11,830 nucleotides of DNA from Anaerobacillus sp. (GTDB taxonomy: Bacteria; Bacillota; Bacilli; Bacillales_H; Anaerobacillaceae): positions 1 to 11,830 of the forward strand of contig SKOL01000542.1 of the NCBI GenBank assembly GCA_007120055.1. The letters are read 5' to 3'. The notes beneath the pieces are model-generated. The model ran no database searches and had not been told where the DNA came from. It was given only the letters and a program-made list of their open reading frames with translations. Shown here piece by piece: positions 4,864 to 11,830 of the stretch. The stretch's first letter is position 1, and every line of letters begins with the position of its first letter. The position numbers were made by a program, and so were the translations under genes.

Positions 4864-4999
4864 GGAGACGAATAGATAAAAATATTTAAATATAAATTGA
4901 AAGATTCTGAGTCTCTACTATTATATAGAGCGGTTTTTCTTAAGCTTTTCATTTTCCGATGCTCATTCAGCTTTTGATTAAATGACTCCCCTAAATAAC
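4864..4999. other. Gene-free stretch beside the comM break, candidate element end
   Basis: This AT-rich stretch lies between the end of ComM homology and the terminator of the next operon. It contains CTCTA-TATAATAG-TAGAG (minus strand, about 4910-4927) and in-frame TAG-TAG stops for the comM frame. No convincing gene is present. If the element integrated into comM, its attachment half-site should lie at the left of this stretch (about 4850-4880). Confidence 0.35.
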
Positions 5000-5034
5000 A
5001 AAAAAATTGCCCACCACGTATTGTGATGAGCAAT
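5000..5034 (-). terminator. Strong Rho-independent terminator
   Basis: On the minus strand ATTGCTCATCAC pairs over 12 bp (two G-U pairs) with GTGGTGGGCAAT around AATAC, directly followed by TTTTTT. It lies about 50 bases after the stop of the 207-residue protein gene and should end the two-gene operon before the comM remnant. Confidence 0.8.
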
Positions 5035-5086
5035 CTTTCCGTCCTACTTTACTTTATATATAAAAACCTAATAAAACATGATGTTT

Positions 5087-5710
5087 TTATTTAAACAAGT
5101 CAGGATCAGTAAATTTTAGGGAAAAGCCCTCAACTGCTTGTTTTTCTAGTTCATCTCCAAATTCCGAGTCACACTCGACTACTAATTTTTCAAGTGTATC
5201 TAAATAAACTCTACACACCTTTAAAATATCATCCTCAGGGAAGTCACTAATTTTACGAAAAACATTTGTTATCTTCCCTGTTATTGTTACTCCATCGTTG
5301 TTAAGTTTAGCAACGCTGCTATCATCTTCGTTTACTTCAATTGTAAAAGTAACTTTTTTCCTGTCCAACCTCTTCATAAACTCTTTCACATCATCAGTGA
5401 TATCTTCTTTTTTGACATCAAATAATGCCCTCGTCCCAGTATGTAATGTATTAGTTTTAGTAGTTCGAATTCTCATATCGTTCATCTTTTTCAGCAGAAT
5501 CATTTCTTCTTTCGTTGCATCTTTAGAATCAAACCATGTTTCCCATTCATCGATATGCACATACTCACTTCTCATTACCCAAGTAATTGACCTTGCTGCA
5601 CTAATAAAAGCACTTAAATAATAAGTGAAAACTGGATCAGATTTGTATTCCTCATTCATCTTCTTCCAAAAAAACTTTGCTTCATTTAATTTATACATAG
5701 TTTCTGACAT
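5087..5710 (-). CDS. Unknown protein, second gene of a two-gene operon
   Basis: The function is not recognised. The 207-residue soluble protein has an all-helical N-terminal part (residues 6-100) beginning LNEAKFFWKKMNEE and continuing YYLSAFISAARSITWVMRSEYVH. The YLSAFISAARSITWV block resembles small helical proteins of the HEPN kind, and R47-x4-H52 formally fits the RX4-6H pattern of HEPN ribonucleases. A second region, RIRTTKTNTLH (80-90), is nearer to where that motif is usually placed but has the wrong spacing. The C-terminal half (105-207) is acidic with beta-rich segments. GGGGG lies eight bases before ATG. The gene follows the 199-residue gene by 54 bases and ends in a strong terminator. 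A toxin or defence role is only a guess. Confidence 0.7.
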   Translation of the reverse strand: MSETMYKLNEAKFFWKKMNEEYKSDPVFTYYLSAFISAARSITWVMRSEYVHIDEWETWFDSKDATKEEMILLKKMNDMRIRTTKTNTLHTGTRALFDVKKEDITDDVKEFMKRLDRKKVTFTIEVNEDDSSVAKLNNDGVTITGKITNVFRKISDFPEDDILKVCRVYLDTLEKLVVECDSEFGDELEKQAVEGFSLKFTDPDLFK

Positions 5711-5764
5711 ATATATTTCCCCCAGTAGATTTAACTAAGAAAGCCCCATTTTTTTGACACTGAG

Positions 5765-6364
5765 TTAGTAACCAATGAAGTCTAAAAAGTCATTTCCGAA
5801 ATTTGTTATTTCAATTGGTTTGCTATAATCAATTTTTTCTCCACCTTCTGTACTCCAAGAAGTCCCAACCTTTATAAATCCCAGCCTTCTAAGTTTGGCG
5901 TCAGAGAAGTGTATTATTTTTTGTTCATCAGAACCTTCGATTGCGATAATAGGTCCATCCCCAGTTCTACGTGATAATGTTACCAGCCTTTTTAGATCAA
6001 AAGACCTTAACTCTGTAAGCAAGTCAAAATACAAGATAATTTTGTCTTCATCCTTTATGTTATTTTGAACACAGTTTTCAAACCCTAGAACTAAAAACTC
6101 TGCCTTATCATCTTCCTGATCATTCATAATTTTTTCAAATACCATTGTACCTAACTTTTCCGCAAAGAAATCTACATCACTTTCATATATTGAATGAAAA
6201 ATTTTCTTTATCCTCTCTTCATTCTTGTCTATTCTCTTTTTAAACCTATTGTACCTTACTTGGTTTGCAAGCCCGCTTATTAAAGGTACTAAATCCCCAG
6301 TAGCTTGTGATATCTCTAAAACCTTATCAACTATCCTATCCTTAATACTTTCAAGGTTTGACAT
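5765..6364 (-). CDS. Unknown protein, first gene of a two-gene operon
   Basis: This 199-residue protein is not firmly recognised. It starts MSNLESIKDRIVDKVLEISQ with a GDLVPLISGLANQVRYNRFK segment, which is weakly amphipathic and not a clear membrane span. A Lys/Glu-rich helical region (70-140) follows. The end, FSDAKLRRLGFIKVG with PIEITNFGNDFLDFI, looks like the last helix and wing of a winged-helix or DUF4393-like protein. ATG at 6364 is preceded by AGGAGTG at five bases; the longer frame to 6463 runs through promoter and hairpin DNA and is rejected. It is probably transcribed with the next gene. Both look like accessory genes of the element. Confidence 0.68.
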   Translation of the reverse strand: MSNLESIKDRIVDKVLEISQATGDLVPLISGLANQVRYNRFKKRIDKNEERIKKIFHSIYESDVDFFAEKLGTMVFEKIMNDQEDDKAEFLVLGFENCVQNNIKDEDKIILYFDLLTELRSFDLKRLVTLSRRTGDGPIIAIEGSDEQKIIHFSDAKLRRLGFIKVGTSWSTEGGEKIDYSKPIEITNFGNDFLDFIGY

Positions 6365-6390
6365 AAAATCACTCCTATGTACTTTTCTTA

Positions 6391-6421
6391 ATTGTACACC
6401 AAGGATTAAAAGCAATCTCAA
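6391..6421 (-). promoter_or_regulatory. Likely promoter of the two-gene unknown operon
   Basis: On the minus strand TTGAGA (6421-6416) and TACAAT (6396-6391) are spaced 19 bp apart, slightly long, with good -10 and -35 matches. It lies 27 bases before the start of the 199-residue gene and just after the hairpin at 6437-6462. Confidence 0.4.
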
Positions 6422-6430
6422 AAAATGTAG

Positions 6431-6462
6431 GAAAAATGTCCTGTTAGCAAGATAACAGGACA
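6431..6462 (-). terminator. Perfect hairpin with T-run in the divergent intergenic region
   Basis: A perfect 10-bp inverted repeat, TGTCCTGTTA (6437-6446) and TAACAGGACA (6453-6462), has a 6-nt loop. On the minus strand it is followed by TTTTTCC, as in a Rho-independent terminator. No gene is seen to end here, so it may stop transcripts entering the operon, attenuate a leader, or serve as a protein-binding palindrome between divergent genes. Confidence 0.55.
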
Positions 6463-6558
6463 ACTATTAGTAATATACATTAAATCGTTGAAATCCATTT
6501 ATTGGTCCAGGGAATGAGACAAACGGATATATGCATATGTTTAATTGAGGTGAGGGGT

Positions 6559-7365
6559 ATGACAACTAAGAGTATGCTGATATGTCCGAGTAATATCGTT
6601 ACCTATTATCATGATGAGATTAAAAACGAGGATAGGGCAAAAAAGATAGTCCAAGCCGAGAGAGCTAGGAAAAGTAGGATAATTCCGCTGGTTGCCGAGG
6701 AAGTTGCAAAGGGAAAATATATACTCATTGAGAAATTCGAGTATTTTTCAGCACTCATGAAGGCACAACCAGATGTTCGGGTACCATGCCTTGTCTATCC
6801 CGGTACAAGTGATAAAGAAAGACTATTTCACATCTTAAAGATAAGTATCCCCTTAGAAAAAGGAACAAGCTGGCTTTTCAAAAATGAACATGTTATGAAA
6901 TTAAAACAGGATTATAATTTAACAGATAGGGAGATTGCTAAAAAAGCTAATTGTAATATCGGAACTATTAACCGATATACTCTTGATACACGCATTCCTC
7001 CGCATATTAGAGAAAAAGCACTTGAGATGGAAGCTAAAACAGTTCTCGAAAAAGTATGTAGCTCTAAAGTTATACCCGAAGAATTAAAAACGATTCTTTA
7101 TGAAAAAGCTATTATCGAGCAAGGAAATGGCTACCGGTTAACTGGGAAGAAGTTTGACTATATGAAAGAATTTTGTTCATCGTGTACTCTACCGCCCTCA
7201 CTACTAAAAAATACACCGGAGTTAGAAAAGCTTACAAATGAACTCTTATCAAATAACTTTGAAATTAGTAAACATATGAGAAGGTTATTAACTGCATTTC
7301 TAGGTTATGATACAGCTGCTTTTCAAAGCAGTCAGGAGAAGTATGAGGAGATATCTATACATTAA
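6559..7365 (+). CDS. ParB/KorB-like DNA-binding protein, degenerate ParB domain
   Basis: The layout of this 268-residue protein follows ParB. Residues about 35-98 resemble the ParB N-terminal domain (RIIPLVAEEVAKGKYILIE...VRVPCLVYPG). Residues 113-145 form a helix-turn-helix (LKQDYNLTDREIAKKANCN, then IGTINRYTLDTRIPP) like the ParB/KorB centre. The GERR box that binds CTP in true ParB is replaced (YILIEKFEYFSAL), so sliding-clamp action is unlikely; a regulatory or partner role in the element is more probable. No ParA is nearby. ATG at 6559 is chosen because GAGGTG lies six bases before it; a frame starting at 6502 lacks a ribosome site. An ATATGCATAT palindrome (6529-6538) precedes it. The gene converges on the recombinase gene, and a hairpin terminator follows. 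Confidence 0.72.
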   Translation: MTTKSMLICPSNIVTYYHDEIKNEDRAKKIVQAERARKSRIIPLVAEEVAKGKYILIEKFEYFSALMKAQPDVRVPCLVYPGTSDKERLFHILKISIPLEKGTSWLFKNEHVMKLKQDYNLTDREIAKKANCNIGTINRYTLDTRIPPHIREKALEMEAKTVLEKVCSSKVIPEELKTILYEKAIIEQGNGYRLTGKKFDYMKEFCSSCTLPPSLLKNTPELEKLTNELLSNNFEISKHMRRLLTAFLGYDTAAFQSSQEKYEEISIH

Positions 7366-7369
7366 TGAT

Positions 7370-7402
7370 AATCCACCATCATGTTTTTACTGGTGGATTT
7401 TC
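7370..7402 (+). terminator. Terminator of the ParB-like gene
   Basis: AATCCACCA (7370-7378) and TGGTGGATT (7391-7399) form a perfect 9-bp stem with TTTT at its end, five bases after the stop codon. Confidence 0.65.
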
Positions 7403-7458
7403 CACGTTGCTATAATAATGATAGACTTGAGGCCTCTTACTAATAAGTATTTAAAACG

Positions 7459-7494
7459 AAAAAACGGCCCATACCCCATAATCGGAGATGAGCC
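7459..7494 (-). terminator. Terminator of the recombinase operon
   Basis: On the minus strand GGCTCAT (7494-7488) pairs with ATGGGCC (7472-7466), one G-U pair, followed by GTTTTTTCG. It lies about 30 bases after the stop of the double recombinase gene. Confidence 0.65.
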
Positions 7495-7522
7495 TGATTG
7501 GTCGCTTTTTTAAAATAATAAT

Positions 7523-10500
7523 TCACTTATCCTTATAAATCTGATAATGAAACACTTCTCTAGTTCCTCCCTTTTCCGGAGCTTTGAATCTTTCTAGTTT
7601 TCCTTGCTTCATTAATGGTCTCAATATAACTTGGAAAATGTGCGAATCGGAAATGACCATCCTCTCATTCATAAAATCTACAATCTCTTTAACTGCTTTG
7701 GGCTCCTCGCAAAATAATAACAGCTCCTCCACCTCAGGCCCATTGAGTAACGCCTCATGCTTTTCCTTCGTTTTCTGCTTCTTTTGCTGTCTTTTAATCT
7801 CAACATAGTCATCATAGGTTTCTGGCATTTCTTGTTCTAGTTCAAATATTAGGTGGTAGGTGACCTTTCCATCTTTACACACCTCTGCACGACTTATTAA
7901 TTCTTGAAACAAATATTCAGGAAAGTCCTCACTTTCGCCTTCCACATACTTTCTCACTTTTTTCATGATTTCCTTAAGCTGCTTTCTTTCTTGTTCCACA
8001 CATCTTTCCCGTTCACTAAAGTGCTTCAGTCGTTCATGCAATTCCACCAATTCTTCTGTCAATTGATCCACCAGCTGAGTGTTTTGGCCGTTATCATGAA
8101 TACCCTCTTCAACAGCACTGTACAAGGCTTGGTTTTGTATTTCTACCCTTTCCTGCAAAGCTGTTCTTTCTTGTTTCTCTTCCTCTGTTAATTCCAATCT
8201 ATTAATCCAATGCAAGACGTCATTTTTAAAATTAAGATTGTCATGAATTTGATTTAAAAAGTGAATGAAGTTCCACTCTAAATAATCCTGGCGAATACGC
8301 CGCGTATCGCATCGTTCTTGTCTATATCTCTGATCATGGCGACAACACACCCAGAAGTGCGTTTCAAAAGGATTTTTCCATCGTCTCTCTACATGCCGTC
8401 TATGCCCCATCAAATATCCACATTCACCACAATACAGTTTTTCAATAAAAGCTTCATTTTTCACTTCGTCTTTTTCGTATTTCTGATGTCCATCCTTGAT
8501 AAATCCTTTATTTCGTTTTCGTTCTTCTAAAATATCTTGAACCCGGTCCCAGTCCTTCGGCTTAATAATCGCCTCATGGTGATTTTCAATATAATACTGT
8601 GGTTCCTCTCCTTGATTACGAACGACCTTGGATTGTAGTGTATCGATGGTCACATGTTTTTGAAATAAGTAATCGCCCTTATACACTTCATTTGTTAACA
8701 TCGCCATCACCGATTTAGGATTCCAAAAGTCTTTTCCAGTCACTGTTTTAATGCCATCCCCTGCCAAGTCTTCGCAGATTTTATTTACTGTCTTTCCTTT
8801 TATCACTTCAGAATAAATACGTTGGATGACTTTCGCTTGTTCTGGTTGGATATGCCAGTGATAGTCATTGTCCACCCAATACCCAAAAGTAGCTTTCTTC
8901 CACCGAATAATTCCTCGTTTAGCCTGACTTCGATGCCCCCAAGCAATGCTCTTCCCAATATTCATTACTTCTTCTTGGGCAATTGCACCGTAGATGGACA
9001 TCATCAGTTCTGATTGAGGGTCTGATGTCCAAATGTTCTCCTTCTCAAAATAAATATACACAGGGGTTGGGAGTTCTTTCAATTGGCGTGAAATGGAAAG
9101 GGTGTCTAATGCATTCCGACTAAAGCGAGAAATTGACTTTGTAATGATGACATTTACAAGGCCCCGTTCACAATCCTTCAATAGACGGTTTAATTGATCA
9201 CGATTTTCCAAGGAACGCCCTGTAATTCCTTCATCGGCATAGATACCAGCAAATTCGTAGGATGGGTCTTTTAAAATGAGATACGTATAGTACGCTACCT
9301 GGGTTTTCAAACTTGTTTTCTGTTCTAAACGGTCGGTTGAAACCCTGCAGTAAGCAGCTGTTTTAAGTGTTTTTTTAATTTTTTGCAAATGATCAGGTTT
9401 TTCATTTCCTATTCGAGCATTCTCGATCGTTTGAAGAATAACCTTCCCCTCACTTGGTTCTATCTTTTGTACTTCTCGCTCAACCGTAGTATTCATAGCT
9501 TCTTCCCCCTTCTCTTTTAACGCCCCGTGCTCATCTAGAAGGGTCAGTTCCCGGTTCACCTCCTTCTTGGGGCTTTCTTTTTTCATTAATTTCTCTTTCT
9601 GAGATGAATGAGTGGAGTTGCTTTCCGATAATTGACCAACCGTCAGACTTGTCCCATCAAACCATTCAATTTGGTAGTTTTTTTCAGATTCAATCGTGAT
9701 TTGATGAATCCATGCCCGTAAATATTCCGTCGTTACTTTTTGGTGAAACTCTTCCACAGACTTTAGTGTTTCTAGCCATTCCAATGTCTTCACACGAAAT
9801 GGACGATCATCTTCTATTCGAGCCACTTGTTTTTCAAACGCTTGGTATTCTTTTTCTAATGCAACTATCTTTTCTGGATCTTCATTTCTTGCTTTTGCTA
9901 TCTCCAATTCCGTTAACCATTTCAACCGATGAAATTCAAAATGATCCTGCTGATTGGTGTCTTTTAGGTCTTTCTTCATTTTTGCAAGGCTATCTGATTG
10001 ATCCATATCGTATTTTGAACTTATCGCTTGTAATGCCATTTGTTTTAACTGCTCTTCATTGATATTTGGAGCATCGCATGTTTTTGCATTACTCGAAGCA
10101 CACTTCCAATAATCAATTCGTGGACTAGGGTGAAATTTATACCGATATCCACAAGCATGGCAGATGAGCTTTCTTGCGAATGCAGGTTGATTTATTTTCG
10201 TTGGTTTTCCTGTATTTCTTTTGTTGCTCTCGATACGCCTCTGTGCTTCTTCAAAAACTTCAAGACGAATAATCGGAGGGTGAGTATTTACTAATTCCAT
10301 CTCTCCTCGCTCATGATATGTTACTTTATGAGTGAACAGGTCCCTCGTCGTGGTTCTTGTCATGATATTCCCTGTGTAGGTATACGTCTGTAACAAGGTT
10401 TTGATGTTTGATGACAACCATCTATCTTTTCCAGTAGCTGTTTTAACTCCTTGGCGATATAATTCTCTTGTTATTTCAGCCCTCGACCATCCTTGTAGAA

Positions 10501-11152
10501 ACCAATCAAAAATGTTGCGAACGCTCGCTGCTTCTTGTTCGTTGATTTCTAGTCTACTTCCTGACTCCTCTCGCACTAAGTTATAACCATATAATCTCGA
10601 GAATTTTGCTTCTCCTTTTTGAAACTTTTTTTCGTATCCCCATTTCGTTGTGGAAGAGAGAGTCTCTATTTCTTCTTGTGCTAAAGCAGCATACGTATTA
10701 AGTAAAAAATGATTAAAAGTAATGGAGGTATCAATTTGTTCCTTTTCAAAGTAAATCCCCACATCTTTCGCTTTAAGATCCTCTACTATTTCCATCAGAT
10801 GTTCTGCATTTCTCGTTAAACGAGATACATCTTTTGTGAGGATGTAATTGACTCTGCCCTCGTCGCAATGGCGAAGCAACCGCTGCAGTCCTCGTTGTTT
10901 TTTAGCATTACTACCACTCGTACCACTATCAAAATACACACCAACAAATTTCCAATTAGGTTTACTTCTAATTAAGTGGGTATAATGATGTACCTGGTTT
11001 TCCAATGACCGAACTTGATCTTCAAAAGCGGTACTCACTCGACAATAAGCTGCGACCTTTACTTGCTTTTCACCAAGTAACGGACTTTCCTCTCTTTCCT
11101 TGACTGGATTCCAAAGTGTTTTGGTCCACAAACCTTTTTGAAATTCATCCAA
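7523..11152 (-). CDS. Tandem double serine recombinase with C-terminal winged helix
   Basis: Serine recombinases cut all four strands at two att sites, using a Ser joined to the DNA. This ORF holds two complete copies; residues are counted from ATG 11194. Unit 1 (46-520) has the catalytic block AAYCRVST with Ser54, the SRLTRN arginines, the recombinase domain, a zinc ribbon (C345, C348, C365, C373), a coiled coil and the usual IEWFDG end. A charged linker (520-605) follows. Unit 2 (612-1130) has AAYCRVST with Ser619, SRFSRN, a zinc ribbon (C922, C925, C950/C951, C962) and a long coiled coil. Residues 1150-1220 form an extra winged helix. Known family members have about 450-700 residues and one catalytic unit. 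TTG at 11152 is chosen because AAAGGGG lies eight bases before it; ATG 11194 has a poor site. An internal ATG at 9496 with AAGGGGG could start unit 2 alone. No frameshift is visible. Confidence 0.9.
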   Translation of the reverse strand: MDEFQKGLWTKTLWNPVKEREESPLLGEKQVKVAAYCRVSTAFEDQVRSLENQVHHYTHLIRSKPNWKFVGVYFDSGTSGSNAKKQRGLQRLLRHCDEGRVNYILTKDVSRLTRNAEHLMEIVEDLKAKDVGIYFEKEQIDTSITFNHFLLNTYAALAQEEIETLSSTTKWGYEKKFQKGEAKFSRLYGYNLVREESGSRLEINEQEAASVRNIFDWFLQGWSRAEITRELYRQGVKTATGKDRWLSSNIKTLLQTYTYTGNIMTRTTTRDLFTHKVTYHERGEMELVNTHPPIIRLEVFEEAQRRIESNKRNTGKPTKINQPAFARKLICHACGYRYKFHPSPRIDYWKCASSNAKTCDAPNINEEQLKQMALQAISSKYDMDQSDSLAKMKKDLKDTNQQDHFEFHRLKWLTELEIAKARNEDPEKIVALEKEYQAFEKQVARIEDDRPFRVKTLEWLETLKSVEEFHQKVTTEYLRAWIHQITIESEKNYQIEWFDGTSLTVGQLSESNSTHSSQKEKLMKKESPKKEVNRELTLLDEHGALKEKGEEAMNTTVEREVQKIEPSEGKVILQTIENARIGNEKPDHLQKIKKTLKTAAYCRVSTDRLEQKTSLKTQVAYYTYLILKDPSYEFAGIYADEGITGRSLENRDQLNRLLKDCERGLVNVIITKSISRFSRNALDTLSISRQLKELPTPVYIYFEKENIWTSDPQSELMMSIYGAIAQEEVMNIGKSIAWGHRSQAKRGIIRWKKATFGYWVDNDYHWHIQPEQAKVIQRIYSEVIKGKTVNKICEDLAGDGIKTVTGKDFWNPKSVMAMLTNEVYKGDYLFQKHVTIDTLQSKVVRNQGEEPQYYIENHHEAIIKPKDWDRVQDILEERKRNKGFIKDGHQKYEKDEVKNEAFIEKLYCGECGYLMGHRRHVERRWKNPFETHFWVCCRHDQRYRQERCDTRRIRQDYLEWNFIHFLNQIHDNLNFKNDVLHWINRLELTEEEKQERTALQERVEIQNQALYSAVEEGIHDNGQNTQLVDQLTEELVELHERLKHFSERERCVEQERKQLKEIMKKVRKYVEGESEDFPEYLFQELISRAEVCKDGKVTYHLIFELEQEMPETYDDYVEIKRQQKKQKTKEKHEALLNGPEVEELLLFCEEPKAVKEIVDFMNERMVISDSHIFQVILRPLMKQGKLERFKAPEKGGTREVFHYQIYKDK

Positions 11153-11267
11153 CACAAAAACCCCTTTCCATAGGTGATAATGGTTCGTGTCCATCTATCA
11201 CTCACATCCCATAAAGGTTCAAGTCCTTTTTTACAGGTGGAAAGAGGTTTCTAGTTATTCAATAAGA

Positions 11268-11830
11268 TTACGCTTTTTCTTTTTTCGGTGTCTTGCGTAC
11301 TTTCGCACAGATGGTCCGTATCACCCCGCATTTAAAGTGGAATTCAACCATCCGTTCTTTGCATATGATGCCTCGCTCAATTGTGCTTTTGAAAAGCTTG
11401 GCATCAAAATCATCTAATTCTTCCGTTTCCTCTAGTATGTCTAGGAGGGATTGCAATTGCTTCTCCAAATAAACTTGTTCTTGTCTATTTTCTTCCAAGC
11501 TATCCCGCTCTTGCTGGAGAATTTCCTGCTCGTAGATAAGATGTCTTAAGGTTGCGTCATAAATGGCATCGCTTGTGGCTGATTCTTTTGCGGCGAGGTT
11601 ACTAATACGGTCACTTACCGCTTCAATCTGGATGTTCAAATCTTCAAGTCGTTCTTGTTCTGGGCGAGAAAGAGATGCTTTTTCAATGGCACACTTCGCT
11701 TCTTCTACCGTCTCCTCTAGATTCTCTTTCATCTCACGCACGACGTTCATAAAGGCTTTTTCCAGGTCTGTTTCTTGTACATAACTTGTTTTGCAATCTT
11801 TAAAGTCAGGATCCGCCCCAGCTGTGACTC
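11268..11830 (-). CDS. Serine recombinase, C-terminal part (continues beyond window)
   Basis: The frame is open from its TAA stop to the right window edge, so the gene is cut by the window; there is no reason to start it at the first ATG (11750). The visible 187 codons show CKTSYVQETDLEKAFMNVV, as seen just after the zinc ribbon of large serine recombinases. A long coiled coil follows (about 11450-11700 in DNA terms), and then DDFDAKLFKSTIERGIICKERMVEFHF, the common C-terminal end of the family. The catalytic domain would lie past 11830. It is read in the same direction as the double recombinase, with a 73-115 bp gap depending on that gene's start, so the two are probably co-transcribed. This is a third recombinase unit. 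Confidence 0.82.
   Translation of the reverse strand, partial: VTAGADPDFKDCKTSYVQETDLEKAFMNVVREMKENLEETVEEAKCAIEKASLSRPEQERLEDLNIQIEAVSDRISNLAAKESATSDAIYDATLRHLIYEQEILQQERDSLEENRQEQVYLEKQLQSLLDILEETEELDDFDAKLFKSTIERGIICKERMVEFHFKCGVIRTICAKVRKTPKKEKA

Noticed and set aside
4827..5033. Open frame of 68 codons on the minus strand at the comM break
   Set aside because: It reads through the terminator hairpin and part of comM in the wrong frame, and has no ribosome site.
6365..6463. Longer start for the 199-residue protein
   Set aside because: The extra 33 codons cover the promoter and the 6437-6462 hairpin; ATG at 6364 has AGGAGTG before it.
7307..7513. Open frame of 68 codons after the ParB-like gene
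   Set aside because: It overlaps the ParB-like gene and both terminator hairpins and has no homology or clear ribosome site.
7584..10586. Several plus-strand frames of 60-116 codons opposite the recombinase gene
   Set aside because: They are antisense shadows of a well-supported gene, with Phe/Ser/Leu-rich nonsense products.
11195..11267. Possible attachment site or promoter between the two recombinase genes
   Set aside because: No inverted repeat, -10/-35 pair or terminator could be supported in this short gap.

Overview
The DNA is AT-rich, with Gram-positive ribosome binding sites (AGGAGG, AAAGGGGG), sigma-A-like promoters and Firmicutes-type protein families: HicB, AbrB-Doc, a holin-like type I toxin and large serine recombinases. 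It most resembles a chromosome of a Bacillaceae-like bacterium. The species cannot be read from the window. No rRNA or tRNA gene was seen.

Left part (1-3620) is a cluster of toxin-antitoxin and toxin-like genes mixed with small repeats. In order it holds: an antitoxin with a PemK/MazF-like toxin that runs off the window and carries an in-frame stop (minus); a class II Fic protein with a C-terminal winged helix (plus); an intact HicB whose hicA partner has lost its middle (minus); an AbrB-type antitoxin overlapping a Doc toxin (plus); and a 35-residue membrane peptide that looks like a type I (holin-like) toxin with convergent antisense RNA signals (minus). Four of the five loci have repeated or palindromic operator-like DNA beside the promoter, and the fifth has a hairpin over its ribosome binding site. 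REP-like hairpins of one family lie on both sides of the Fic gene in opposite orientation, and a third degenerate copy lies before the AbrB-Doc pair. A 115-bp MITE-like palindrome sits on the doc stop codon.

Middle part (3618-4863) holds a REP-associated tyrosine (HUH/Y1) transposase. Its start overlaps the stop of a ComM/YifB (Mg-chelatase-like AAA+) gene. That gene lacks its N-terminal half, including Walker A, and its homology stops near 4863.

Right part (about 4864-11830) looks like one end of an integrated element lying against the broken comM. It has a two-gene operon of unknown function ending in a strong terminator, a divergent ParB-like DNA-binding protein without the GERR motif, and then leftward serine recombinase genes. 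The largest ORF encodes two complete serine recombinases in one chain of about 1200 residues, with a winged helix added at the C-terminus. Directly upstream is the C-terminal part of a third serine recombinase that continues beyond the window.

A reasonable reading is that a large-serine-recombinase element entered comM and that its other end lies beyond position 11830. Next to it is an older zone of toxin-antitoxin modules and RAYT/REP repeats in which two toxins have decayed while their antitoxins remain. The tandem double recombinase is the most unusual object in the window.
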